Below are positions 44,805-53,824 of a stretch of DNA of 64,000 bases, piece after piece. The notes beneath the pieces are model-generated. The model made no database searches. It saw only the letters and a program-made list of their open reading frames with translations, and was not told the origin of the DNA. Numbering within the stretch: position 1 is the first letter of the stretch; each line of letters begins with the position of its first letter. The stretch comes from JARRQB01 sp965368585. Lineage in GTDB: Bacteria; Pseudomonadota; Gammaproteobacteria; Chromatiales; Chromatiaceae. The stretch lies in the NCBI GenBank assembly GCA_965368585.1, contig CBDUNM010000002.1:37321-101320 (forward strand), in the 5' to 3' direction. The position numbers and the translations under genes were made by a program.

Positions 44805-45069
44805 CGCGTGGGAAGTGATTCAAACGGTGGGGCGTATGCAAAGCTCGGCAAGCTGATCGCAATTCAACGGACAAATGAAGCGCCCAGCCCAGCATAGAAC
44901 AACTATTCCTTGGCCGTGCGCCTAGATGTTTTATTTTTAAATCAACACGTTAACTCACACCCCTCCAAACGAATCGATCCCACGATTTTCCCACTCCACC
45001 CTATTGAGCCGATTGTCATCTGAAATGTTGTGGCCGCGCCGCAGCCCTTAGAGCGTTACGCGCGGGCGT

Positions 45070-46329
45070 TCATGGCTGATGAATCAGGTTCATCAGGTCC
45101 GCCATAACCTGCTCGTAGCGAACTCTCGCCTGCTCACGGTCGCCGTTCAGAACGTTTCCGAGCGCATGAACGTCCATACGTAGTTGAATGATACGATCGC
45201 GCAGGGGCGAATCGGCGGTGTTTAACGCTTCATTCAGATAGATTATCGTTGACTCAAGTTCCTTTCTGATCGCATGGTGATCGCGACCCGTGTCCAAGTC
45301 GTGTTCGGCGTAGTGCAGATGAGTTTTGGCATCCAACAACTTCCTCAGCGTGCGGTTGGCGTCTTGCTGTTGCCTATAACGTAACCACAGATCCTGGGCT
45401 TCCCTTTCGATCAATGCGGCGCTGCGATGCAAGAAGTTGCCGAACTTGTGCGTGTGATCGTCTGCGACACCTTCTATTCTGTCATTTAGCGCGTCGATAT
45501 CCGCAGCCAGTTTCTGCGCTTCTTCTCGACTCTTTTCGTCGGCGTGTTTACCCGCGTCACGGAATCGTTCGCCGGCTCTCGCCAAGTCCACCTTGGCGGC
45601 GGCATAGTTTTTATCGGCGTAGTTTTTTGCGGCGCGGCCCAATAGCGTTCGTGCGCTGGCCGACCGAGCGCTGCCGCTCAGGGTGACAAACTGGATGCTT
45701 TCTTCGGCCGCTCCTAGATTTTTGTCCGCTTCCGCCAGACGGTTTCGTAACAACGCCGCTTGCGCCAAGCGTATTTGTTGCTCGCTTGTCGCCAGCGGTA
45801 AATCGAATTCCACTACGACCAAGGACGCCTCCAGGCGGTCCAGTTCTCGCCGTGCAGCGGCGCTGTCGTTTTGCTCTAAATAAGCCTGCGTGGCCTGCAG
45901 ATGCCGATGCGCCTTGTTTGTTGGCAGGGTATGTGCAAGGTTCAGCAACTCGGCATCGATCAGTGCAAGGTCGTTTATCACGTCTTGCGAACTTGCGTAG
46001 TCCATGTGCTGGCGGACGACCCAGATGTGTTCTTTCACCCGAACAGTTGGTCTGGCGGCCTCGATCAACGACAGTAATTCCCGCGCCTTTCGAACCTGCG
46101 CTCGCGCCTGAACTGGATCCTTATTGTGTATGGCGTTGCGCGCCAGGGTGATGAAACGAAGCGCCCGCCGGGCGGCGGACGCAATCGCCTCGCGCTGAGT
46201 GGTGGATATCTCGGTCGTAATTGCGTTGCCTGTGCCATTCTGATTCTGGTCAGCCCAAGTCGCCTGCGGGGCGGTGAACAAAATGAGCAATAGGACGGCA
46301 ACGGCACGTGTCGAGGCAAAAAAGCCCAT
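45070..46329 (-). CDS. YfdX-like periplasmic helical protein
   Basis: A 419-residue exported protein. The ATG at 46329 has GGGAG six bases upstream and opens with a signal peptide (AVAVLLLILFTAPQATWA), preferred over the longer frame from 46392. The mature part is helical. An N-terminal half resembles YfdX proteins (AARRALRFITLARNAI; FDLPLATSEQQIRLAQAALL), and a long coiled-coil-rich C-terminal half has no match I recognise. YfdX is linked to acid and envelope stress in E. coli. It lies 83 bp downstream of the EptA-like gene on the same strand. Confidence 0.6.
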   Translation of the reverse strand: MGFFASTRAVAVLLLILFTAPQATWADQNQNGTGNAITTEISTTQREAIASAARRALRFITLARNAIHNKDPVQARAQVRKARELLSLIEAARPTVRVKEHIWVVRQHMDYASSQDVINDLALIDAELLNLAHTLPTNKAHRHLQATQAYLEQNDSAAARRELDRLEASLVVVEFDLPLATSEQQIRLAQAALLRNRLAEADKNLGAAEESIQFVTLSGSARSASARTLLGRAAKNYADKNYAAAKVDLARAGERFRDAGKHADEKSREEAQKLAADIDALNDRIEGVADDHTHKFGNFLHRSAALIEREAQDLWLRYRQQQDANRTLRKLLDAKTHLHYAEHDLDTGRDHHAIRKELESTIIYLNEALNTADSPLRDRIIQLRMDVHALGNVLNGDREQARVRYEQVMADLMNLIHQP

Positions 46330-46412
46330 GAATACTCCCGCGCGATGGATATGAAAACTTGGCGGATAAATTATATGCGCTTCGAAACTCATTCAGTCGC
46401 GGCTCATAGGAA

Positions 46413-48032
46413 TCAGTGATATTCGCGACGCGCGCCGTAGGCTTTCCTGGCCAGATCAAGCATGTCCTTTTCGGGGTCGTAGACAGTCGAGTCGGTTTCG
46501 AACATCCCGAGCACGGTGTGAAAAACGTAATCGTGCGTAAACGGCGTTTCGCGTAGTTTACGCAACGCGTCAATATCGACGCCGTCAAAGTTTTCGCCCA
46601 ACCAAATGATCGCCGGAACATGCGTCTGCTGTTCCGGTGCGACGAAGTAAGGCAGTCCATGCAGGTAGAGACCGGACTCGCCGAGCGACTCGCCATGATC
46701 ACTGACGTACAGCATGGCAGTCTCGAATCGTCGGTCGTTGGCGCGCAGCAGTTCGATGACCCTACCAAGAAAGTAGTCGGTGTACAGGATGGTGTTGTCG
46801 TAGCTGTTGCCGATCTGCGTGGCGCTGCAACTGTCGAGCTGGCTGGTGTCGCAGGTTGGCTCGAACACACGAAATCTCGACGGGTAGCGCTTGAAGTAGG
46901 CAGGGCCATGGCTGCCCATCTGGTGCAGCACGATCAGAATATCGCCTGACGCTTGACGGTCGATGAAGTCCTGCAATCCGACCAGCATACCCTCGTCGCG
47001 GCACTCCTCATCGCAGATCGAGTTGGTTTGTGGTGAGCGAAAATCTTCTGTCGGGATCCTGTCGGCGACGCCTTTGGAATCCGAGTTGTTATCGCGCCAA
47101 AGCAGATTCACCCCCGCGTGCTTGAGCACATCGAGCAGGTTCTCGGTCGAGGCCGCCTTGTCCCCAGTGAACTCGTCACGGCCGTAGATCGCAAACATAC
47201 AGGGCACCGAAATCGCGGTTGATGTGCCACAGGCGGCCATGTGGTCAAGGCTGACGACGTCTTCCTTGGCCAGTCGGGGATTGGTGTCGCGCGTGTAGCC
47301 GTTGAGTGCGAAACGGTCGGCACGCGCGGTTTCGCCGACGACCATGATCACCAGTTCGCGCTCGATATCGGCGGGCGGAATCCGCGCGTCTTCGCCAAGC
47401 GCCTTCGGTGGCCCCGGATCGACCGCCAGTTTTGTCCTACTGAACCGGTAGACGGCATAGAGGGGCGTCGCCGGATTCGTATAGTACCTCAGCATTTTAT
47501 GCTCACGGAAAAATGAAGCATAGAAGCCGCTCGAGAGAAAGATCAATGCCACGGCGACCAGCAATGCCCCACCGCCGAGCAGGGCGCGTGAGCGCAGGGC
47601 GACGGCGGCCGTTTCCGGTCTGATGTCCAATCCGACCACGAAGGCTGAAGGCAGTATGCCCAGCAGCAGCAGATAAGCCAGCAGCCTGGGGGTCAGCAGA
47701 TCGCGCGATTCGGCGACATTGGTTGCCAGAACGTTGGCGATCATATCGTGGTCGATGACCACGTTGTAGGTGTCCATGAAGTAAGCGGTGGCCGCGGATA
47801 TGACGAACAGGAGCACCAGCAAGGGTTTGGTTGTCCCGCGGAAGCAGATCAACGACAACAGCAGGAGGACAACGCAAAGCAGCACGACGGCCAGTGACCC
47901 TGTATGTGCGTAGCCCCAGGGTTGCTGCGAAAAGGTTTCCAGTACATTGCGGAAGAACGCGAAATTGACGAACAGGACCAAAAAGATGGATGCGCCAACA
48001 ATGACTTGATTTACGCTCGGATTGAGTTTCAT
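46413..48032 (-). CDS. Phosphoethanolamine transferase, EptA/sulfatase-like family
   Basis: A 539-residue inner-membrane enzyme. Five N-terminal transmembrane helices (within residues 1-175) precede a periplasmic alkaline-phosphatase-fold domain. The catalytic site is IMVVGETARADRF, with metal ligand Glu234 and nucleophile Thr235. Later ligands are in MLYVSDHGESLGE (Asp-His) and the HVPAIIWL region. Such enzymes add phosphoethanolamine from phosphatidylethanolamine to lipid A, giving polymyxin resistance. Length and topology fit EptA. A divergent PAP2 phosphatase gene follows 160 bp away. Confidence 0.92.
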   Translation of the reverse strand: MKLNPSVNQVIVGASIFLVLFVNFAFFRNVLETFSQQPWGYAHTGSLAVVLLCVVLLLLSLICFRGTTKPLLVLLFVISAATAYFMDTYNVVIDHDMIANVLATNVAESRDLLTPRLLAYLLLLGILPSAFVVGLDIRPETAAVALRSRALLGGGALLVAVALIFLSSGFYASFFREHKMLRYYTNPATPLYAVYRFSRTKLAVDPGPPKALGEDARIPPADIERELVIMVVGETARADRFALNGYTRDTNPRLAKEDVVSLDHMAACGTSTAISVPCMFAIYGRDEFTGDKAASTENLLDVLKHAGVNLLWRDNNSDSKGVADRIPTEDFRSPQTNSICDEECRDEGMLVGLQDFIDRQASGDILIVLHQMGSHGPAYFKRYPSRFRVFEPTCDTSQLDSCSATQIGNSYDNTILYTDYFLGRVIELLRANDRRFETAMLYVSDHGESLGESGLYLHGLPYFVAPEQQTHVPAIIWLGENFDGVDIDALRKLRETPFTHDYVFHTVLGMFETDSTVYDPEKDMLDLARKAYGARREYH

Positions 48033-48191
48033 TTGCCCCTTTAGTTTTCGTCACGGCCGCGCAAGCTCATGGTGGCGTCGATTATCCAATGGAAGTCTTA
48101 ATGTTTCCTTAAGGGAGTCCAACTATCATCGTGCAGACGACCTTTCTTGGTGGTCTGATCGGCGTACGTTTGGCGGCAAGAGTAAAAAATC

Positions 48192-48929
48192 GTGCAGAAC
48201 CAACCCCCACCGTCCAGTCCGTCCGCCGTCGCCGTGACCGGGTCTCGCGCGATGCTGATTGATCTGGCTATCTGGCCGTCGATGGCCTTTGTGTATTTAT
48301 TTGTCGCCCTGCAACTGGGTGGTGCGGACGATTTCGTCGCACGGTTTTTCTACGACCCGGTTCGCAGGGCATTTCCGCTGCGACATGATTTTTGGACCCA
48401 GCAGGTATTACATGACGCCGGGCGCAAGGTGATGATTGGGGTGGCGCTGGTTGTCCTGGCGATGTGGCTGCTGTCGCTGCGTCTCAAGAGCCTGCAGGAC
48501 TGGCGCCGACTGTTCGGCTACATGGTGTTGTCGATCGTGACGAGTTTGGTGGCGGTGAATCTCGGCAAACAGTTGACGAATACTGATTGCCCCTGGGATC
48601 TTACCGAATACGGCGGGCAACGCCGTCACTTCGAACTGTTTCAGGACAAACCAAATGATCTGGCGACGGGCCGTTGTTTTCCCGGTGGCCACAGCTCAGG
48701 CGGGTTCGCGCTGTTTGCGCTGTTCTTTGTGGGTCGCCGACGCCATTATCACCGGGCCTGGTTGACGTTGGCGCCTGCCATCCTGGTGGGTGGCGTGTTT
48801 GCACTGGACCAGTGGGTTCGCGGCGCGCATTTTCCCTCCCACGACCTGACGACCGCCTATCTTTGCTGGATGGTCGCTTTGGGCACCTATGTGTGGTGGT
48901 TCCGGCACGAGGAGGGTATCTCGCTTTGA
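48192..48929 (+). CDS. PAP2-family membrane phosphatase
   Basis: A 245-residue membrane protein with about five helices. The PAP2 phosphatase triad is visible as LGKQLTNTDCPWD (Lys of motif 1), RCFPGGHSSGGF (motif 2, PSGH replaced by PGGH but the His is kept) and RGAHFPSHDL (motif 3). Family members dephosphorylate isoprenyl diphosphates, PA or lipid A, or transfer phosphate. Divergence from the EptA-like gene suggests lipid A or lipid-carrier modification. The start is GTG 48192; an internal ATG at 48252 is also possible. Confidence 0.85.
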   Translation: MQNQPPPSSPSAVAVTGSRAMLIDLAIWPSMAFVYLFVALQLGGADDFVARFFYDPVRRAFPLRHDFWTQQVLHDAGRKVMIGVALVVLAMWLLSLRLKSLQDWRRLFGYMVLSIVTSLVAVNLGKQLTNTDCPWDLTEYGGQRRHFELFQDKPNDLATGRCFPGGHSSGGFALFALFFVGRRRHYHRAWLTLAPAILVGGVFALDQWVRGAHFPSHDLTTAYLCWMVALGTYVWWFRHEEGISL

Positions 48930-49114
48930 GCAGCGGGACGGCCGCGACCCTGACTCTGATGTCTGGCTTGCTTCCTATATAAGATGGTTATAATATTCAC
49001 CGTCATCCCGCGCCGGACATCGGCGATCAAGCGGGCTCTTCCCAATCCGCGGCTCGTTTCAGACTGACGCGGGTCCGCTCGAATTTTTTACCACGCAGTA
49101 CAAGCGAAGATCGA

Positions 49115-50857
49115 ATGATAGACGCGTCGAAGTGGTTTGCCTTGTTTCCATTCCTGAGTTGGTTCCGCTTCGTCTCCAAAGATTCGCTGAAGACGGATTT
49201 CCTTGCGGGTCTGACTGGCGCCGTGATTGTTCTGCCGCAGGGCATCGCGTTCGCTACGATCGCGGGCTTGCCGCCGGAGTATGGTCTGTATACGGCCATG
49301 GTCACCCCCGTCGTGGCGGCACTGTTCGGTTCCTCGTATCATCTTGTTTCCGGGCCAACAACGGCGATCTCCATCGTGGTTTACTCTGCGATCAGCCACC
49401 ACGCGGACCCCGGCACGCCTGAGTTCATCAATATGGCGTTAACGCTGACGTTTCTGGCGGGCGTTTATCAGTTGGCCTTCGGCTTGGCGCGGTTGGGCGC
49501 CTTGGTCAATTTCGTATCGCACACGGTCGTAATCGGTTTTACCGCGGGCGCCGCCATTCTGATTGCGACCAGCCAGATGAAACATGTTCTGGGTGTTTAC
49601 ATTCCAAAAGGTGAGTCCTTTTTGCATACCTGGTACGACATCTACCTGGAGGTGCGCGAAATCGATCCGTACCTGGTGGCCATCGCACTGGGGACCTTGA
49701 TGACGGCGCTCGCGGCAAAACGGCTCGCCCCGCGGTTGCCTAACTTGTTGATCGGCATGGCGGTTGGCAGCCTGATGGCAATCGTCATGGAACCGTACGC
49801 GAACGGCATCGATCTGGTCGGAGAGATACCGGCTCATCTGCCGCCCCTGTCGTCGCCCGAGTTTTCGTTTGAAACCATCAAGCTGCTGGCCCCCGAGGCA
49901 TTCGCGGTGGCGCTACTCGGCTTGATCGAGGCGGTTTCGATCAGTCGTGCGATTGCCACAAGATCCAACCAGCGGATCGATGCCAGTCAGGAATTTATCG
50001 GCCAGGGCCTGTCAAACGTGGTCGGCAGCTTCTTCTCGAGTTACGCGGGTTCCGGCTCATTTACACGCTCAGGTCTCAACTACGAAGCAGGTGCCCGTAC
50101 CCCGGTCTCAGCCATCTTCGCCGCTGTCATGCTGATGGGCATTGTCTTACTGGTCGCCCCGTTGACCGCTTATTTACCCATCGCCGCAATGGGCGGAGTC
50201 ATTCTATTGGTTGCCTATAACCTGATCGATTTCCGCCACATCGTCGACACCTTGAGAAAGAGCAAGTCCGAATCCGCCATTTTGCTCACGACATTTTCCG
50301 CCACCTTGTTTCTAGAACTCGAGTTCGCGATCTACCTCGGAGTACTGCTGTCGCTGGTGTTCTTTCTCGCGAAGACATCCACGCCGCAGATCCCGACATT
50401 GTCCTTCGATGGTGACCCAGGTTCAGCACACCGCAAGTTGCTCAATATTGCGAAGAAGCCGCTCAAACAGTGTCCGCAGCTCAAGATTATCCGCATCGAT
50501 ATGTCGATTTACTTTGGATCGATCAATCATATTCAGAACCGAATTGTGCGCATTGTAGAAGGAGAGCGGATCTATCATATTTTGATTGTCGGCAGCGGCA
50601 TCAATTTCATCGATCTTTCGGGCGCCGAGGCGTTGATCGCCGAGAACAAGCGCCTCGAGCAGTTGGGCGGTGGACTTTACTTCGTCGGACTGAAATCGTC
50701 GGTTTATGAGTTCGCAGCTAGAATTCATTTCGTACGCGATATCGGCCGTGACCATTTTTTCGACAGCAAAACAGACGCGATCAGGGAGATCTACAGTAGG
50801 CTGGATCGTTCAGTTTGCAGGGAATGCGGTGCTCTGATTTTTCGTGAGTGTCAATAG
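49115..50857 (+). CDS. SulP-family anion transporter with STAS domain
   Basis: A 580-residue SLC26/SulP transporter. The membrane domain (about 1-410) starts with the family block AGLTGAVIVLPQGIAFATIAG and PPEYGLYTAMVTPVVAALFG. A C-terminal cytoplasmic STAS domain (about 435-560) shows IRIDMSIYFGSINHI and INFIDLSGAEAL. The substrate may be sulfate, bicarbonate or another anion; it is not decided. An extra C-terminal CRECG...FRECQ tail carries cysteines. A weak promoter candidate (TTGCTT, 15 bp, TATAAT at 48989) lies upstream. Confidence 0.92.
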   Translation: MIDASKWFALFPFLSWFRFVSKDSLKTDFLAGLTGAVIVLPQGIAFATIAGLPPEYGLYTAMVTPVVAALFGSSYHLVSGPTTAISIVVYSAISHHADPGTPEFINMALTLTFLAGVYQLAFGLARLGALVNFVSHTVVIGFTAGAAILIATSQMKHVLGVYIPKGESFLHTWYDIYLEVREIDPYLVAIALGTLMTALAAKRLAPRLPNLLIGMAVGSLMAIVMEPYANGIDLVGEIPAHLPPLSSPEFSFETIKLLAPEAFAVALLGLIEAVSISRAIATRSNQRIDASQEFIGQGLSNVVGSFFSSYAGSGSFTRSGLNYEAGARTPVSAIFAAVMLMGIVLLVAPLTAYLPIAAMGGVILLVAYNLIDFRHIVDTLRKSKSESAILLTTFSATLFLELEFAIYLGVLLSLVFFLAKTSTPQIPTLSFDGDPGSAHRKLLNIAKKPLKQCPQLKIIRIDMSIYFGSINHIQNRIVRIVEGERIYHILIVGSGINFIDLSGAEALIAENKRLEQLGGGLYFVGLKSSVYEFAARIHFVRDIGRDHFFDSKTDAIREIYSRLDRSVCRECGALIFRECQ

Positions 50858-50901
50858 TCAAGGCCGGTCGATGTCCGCGCGGTACCGGAATTTTGAGGAC
50901 A

Positions 50902-52236
50902 TCAGTGCCCCATGCGGGCGCTTGTGCTGAAACCGAAGTGACTCATTAACGGTTTGACGCTGATGCCGTGCACGAGAATGGAAAGAGTCACCACGATGAG
51001 CGTGATATGGATCAGTTCCAGCGTCAGCTCTTCGGGTAGACCGTGTTGTATGGCGTACATGAGATAGTAGAGCGAGCCGATGCCGCGTACCCCGAACCAA
51101 CCCGCCATGGCGCGAATGCGCCACGGCGCGCGGGATACCGACAGGCCGGCCAGGACGCTGATCGGGCGCGCCACCAGAAACAGGAACAGCGCGAAGCCTA
51201 CGGCCCGGAAACTCCAGGAATCGAGAAACAGCGAACCGCCCACTAGCAGGATGAGTACCAGCTCCGACAAACGCTCCAGGTGCTCCTTGAATACCAACGA
51301 ACCTTGACTGACGGTCCGTATTGCCCGGTGATTGGTGTTATCCGCCAAAGCGTCGGCTGGATGCTGATCGGCTGGTGGTCGCGCCGGCTTGCCCAATCCG
51401 TCATTGGTGACCGAGAGCTCGGTCTGACGCAGCGCCACGGCAGCGAAGAACACCGCGAGAAAGCCCCATGCCTCGACCAGTTCGCTTACTCCGTAAACGA
51501 CGCCGATCAGACCCAGGCCGAGGAAGTCGTCCATCAGATCATGCCCCGACGATAGCCGGCGCAGGTGTGACCCCAGGTGCGCCAACCCGACACCGAGCGC
51601 AACACCGATGAAGATCCCCGCCGCGGTCGCCCACACTACGTCGAGCAACACCCAGCGCAGGCCAAACTCGCCGAGGTCGTGCAAACCCAGCAACCCAAGC
51701 CCGAGCATCACGAACGGAAATGCGCTACCGTCGTTCATTCCCGCTTCGCAGGTCAGATTGAACCGCAACCGGTCGCGGTCGCCGGGGTGGCGTATCTGCA
51801 CATCGGTGGCCAGCACCGGGTCCGTCGGTGCGACGATTGCCCCGAGCAGAACCGCCGCGCCCAAGGTCATACCCAGCACGTAGTGGGCAAAAGCGGTGAC
51901 CAGGCCTACGGTGATCGCCATGGATACAAAGGCCAGTAGAATCGGCGTGCGCCAGCGCGTCAGCGTCATCGGGACGGGCATTTTTACGCCGGCGGCGAAC
52001 AGGGAAATGAGTACCGCAACCTCGGTCAGCGTTTCCAGCAGCGCCGCCTCCTTGAGCGGATTGAAGTGGAACGCATGGAGCACCGTCGGCCCTATGACCA
52101 CCCCGACCGCCAGATAGACGATCGCCGACGTAACCGGCAGGCGTTTGAAGGCGGGCAGCGTAAGACCCATGGCCAGCAGCAGGCTGCCGACCAGCAGAAA
52201 CCATTGCGCGGCGGTCATCGTCAGGTCTGTTTCCAT
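50902..52236 (-). CDS. CPA1-type cation:proton antiporter (NhaP-like)
   Basis: A 444-residue membrane protein with about 12 helices. The ion-binding motifs are GAIVAPTDPVLATD in TM4/5 and EAGMNDGSAFPF (the Asn-Asp pair). An Arg-rich helix (WFGVRGIGSLYYL) lies near the end. A cytoplasmic insertion of about 50 polar residues sits near residue 285-330. Na+(K+)/H+ exchange is likely. This fits a sodium-using physiology with Na+-NQR and the Na/Pi transporter. It is convergent with the SulP gene, 44 bp apart. Confidence 0.92.
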   Translation of the reverse strand: METDLTMTAAQWFLLVGSLLLAMGLTLPAFKRLPVTSAIVYLAVGVVIGPTVLHAFHFNPLKEAALLETLTEVAVLISLFAAGVKMPVPMTLTRWRTPILLAFVSMAITVGLVTAFAHYVLGMTLGAAVLLGAIVAPTDPVLATDVQIRHPGDRDRLRFNLTCEAGMNDGSAFPFVMLGLGLLGLHDLGEFGLRWVLLDVVWATAAGIFIGVALGVGLAHLGSHLRRLSSGHDLMDDFLGLGLIGVVYGVSELVEAWGFLAVFFAAVALRQTELSVTNDGLGKPARPPADQHPADALADNTNHRAIRTVSQGSLVFKEHLERLSELVLILLVGGSLFLDSWSFRAVGFALFLFLVARPISVLAGLSVSRAPWRIRAMAGWFGVRGIGSLYYLMYAIQHGLPEELTLELIHITLIVVTLSILVHGISVKPLMSHFGFSTSARMGH

Positions 52237-52796
52237 AATTCGTCACATGCTCAGTTTGCGGAATACGCGTGCGGCTTTCTTGGCACGGGCGGCAAGGTGC
52301 TGCTCCGACCCCTGTCCTGTCCAGCACCGCGAGTCGCACTTGTTTCGCCATGGATCCTACGGAGCACTGCAAGTTCCGGGCTGCAGTTTCAGGATGCGGA
52401 AAGTGTGACCGGCATCGGAATTCGCCATCCAGCTTGCGATCGGCGGCGGTGGGTGTGCTCCGTGCTTGGCGACGCGGAATGTCGAAGATACCAATCGGGC
52501 AAGCCGAGCGGGGCGGGGCCGCCGGCAGGGCGTCGCGGATGCGGGACCGTCTTTCCAGCGCGCCGCAGCTCTGAAACCGGGTGACCTCAGTCAGGTAGTC
52601 ATTGCGTCGATGCGGCCCGCCTCCCATGCGGCCCGCCACTGGGCGAGCGATGGCCGAGCTGCCTCGACCGGGTCCGCGAATCGACGCGTTGGACGAAAAT
52701 CACTTGTCTTTTACCTCGCCGCATTCTGAGTACATCGAAACGCGCGATTGGCGTGACTGACAAATGATGGTCACGCTGAGTTGGCGCTTTGACGAT
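52237..52796. other. 560-bp spacer without a supported gene
   Basis: Spacer upstream of the antiporter. Several frames of 80-100 codons are open on both strands but have Arg/Ser/Cys-rich composition typical of shadows in GC-rich DNA, and none resembles a family. Confidence 0.55.
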
Positions 52797-53480
52797 TTAC
52801 GAATAATTGTCAATTAAAGTAAGAAAGCGACGAATGTTCTCTCGCGCTTGTTGCTCATAGCGGTCGTTGAAAAAATCGGTGAAAAAGATCTTGGGGCGCT
52901 GTAACAATGCTTCGAGAAAGCGGCGCTTCCCCAGTTTATAGTCGTCTTCGGTCCCCTGGAATTCAGCTCTCAGGTTGACTGAGTCCGCCAGAAAGCAATC
53001 CCACGGACAACCGAAACTGGCCAAGTCTATATCGCTGACCAACTGCTGCAGTCGGCTTGTCGGGAGGATGTCGTGCGTGGTGATCAGGATCAGATCGACA
53101 ACGCCATCGACGAATTCGGGATCCATAACCGTGGCCGACAGGTCGTAGAATAGCGCGGCGCTGCGCGCCTCGTTGTTCGATTTTCCAGGGTCATAAATCA
53201 CGTCGTGAAACCAAATCGCCATTTCGACTTGATCGGGTAATTCGATCTCGTGGCTGACCATATCCAATTGCTCGAGGCACACGACCAAGTGCTGCACGTT
53301 ATGGTATTTGCGGTGTGGCTCGGCATAGCGTGAATACACGGCATCCCAAGCGGATGAATCATCACTCTCGGCACCGAGGATGAGATTACGGCGCCATAAT
53401 CGTACAAAACGGTTGCGTAATCGCGCATCGTGGATGCTCGCCCCGGGCTGTACTTGGCCAATCGGATTACGCGGATTCAT
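52797..53480 (-). CDS. HD-domain-like metal-dependent phosphohydrolase
   Basis: A 227-residue soluble protein of the predicted HD phosphohydrolase family often mislabelled NMDA-receptor-like. The metal ligands are visible in RKYHNVQHL, AIWFHDVIYDPGKSNNEARSA (His-Asp pair) and the later SDIDLASFG. The frame also opens at a GTG at 53510; the ATG at 53480 is preferred without strong RBS support for either. Substrate unknown. A palindrome lies just upstream. Confidence 0.75.
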   Translation of the reverse strand: MNPRNPIGQVQPGASIHDARLRNRFVRLWRRNLILGAESDDSSAWDAVYSRYAEPHRKYHNVQHLVVCLEQLDMVSHEIELPDQVEMAIWFHDVIYDPGKSNNEARSAALFYDLSATVMDPEFVDGVVDLILITTHDILPTSRLQQLVSDIDLASFGCPWDCFLADSVNLRAEFQGTEDDYKLGKRRFLEALLQRPKIFFTDFFNDRYEQQARENIRRFLTLIDNYS

Positions 53481-53511
53481 AGACGATAGCTGCACCGATG
53501 CACGCTGCACG

Positions 53512-53530
53512 TTGGCATGAACAATGCCAA
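53512..53530. promoter_or_regulatory. Palindrome upstream of the HD-like gene
   Basis: The perfect arms TTGGCAT and ATGCCAA with a 5-base spacer lie 32 bases upstream of the ATG at 53480, in the untranslated leader if that start is right. The size and symmetry suit a dimeric repressor site, but no regulator is identified. Confidence 0.35.
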
Positions 53531-53824
53531 ATTGGATGTGAATGTCGTCGCTCCAATTAAACCCGAATATTTCACGGGATTTGGCGCAAATTAGGTATGT
53601 AGCTCAACGCCTTGTGAAAGACTAGACGTGGTTTCGCGATTTGTACAATCAAACGCTTATTGATTTGCGGACGAGTTCCGCAGTTCGGGGCGGGCAGGGC
53701 CATCAATAGTAACGTGTCGGAGTACTAGCCATAGCGACCGCTATGACTTTTGCTTCAGAGCGCCGTACCATCGCATCTGGCCGGCGCGAACATTCTGAAT
53801 ACCGGCGCAACCTGCAGGCTAGCG
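53531..53824. other. Spacer between gspD and the HD-like gene, no gene seen
   Basis: This stretch of about 290 bp has lower GC than its flanks, with no frame worth calling. It lies downstream of gspD and upstream of the HD-like gene, so it should hold the latter's promoter. Confidence 0.5.

Noticed and set aside
51725..52639. 304-codon minus-strand frame over the antiporter 5' region
   Set aside because: It runs inside the antiporter gene in another frame; upstream part is low-complexity Arg/Pro.
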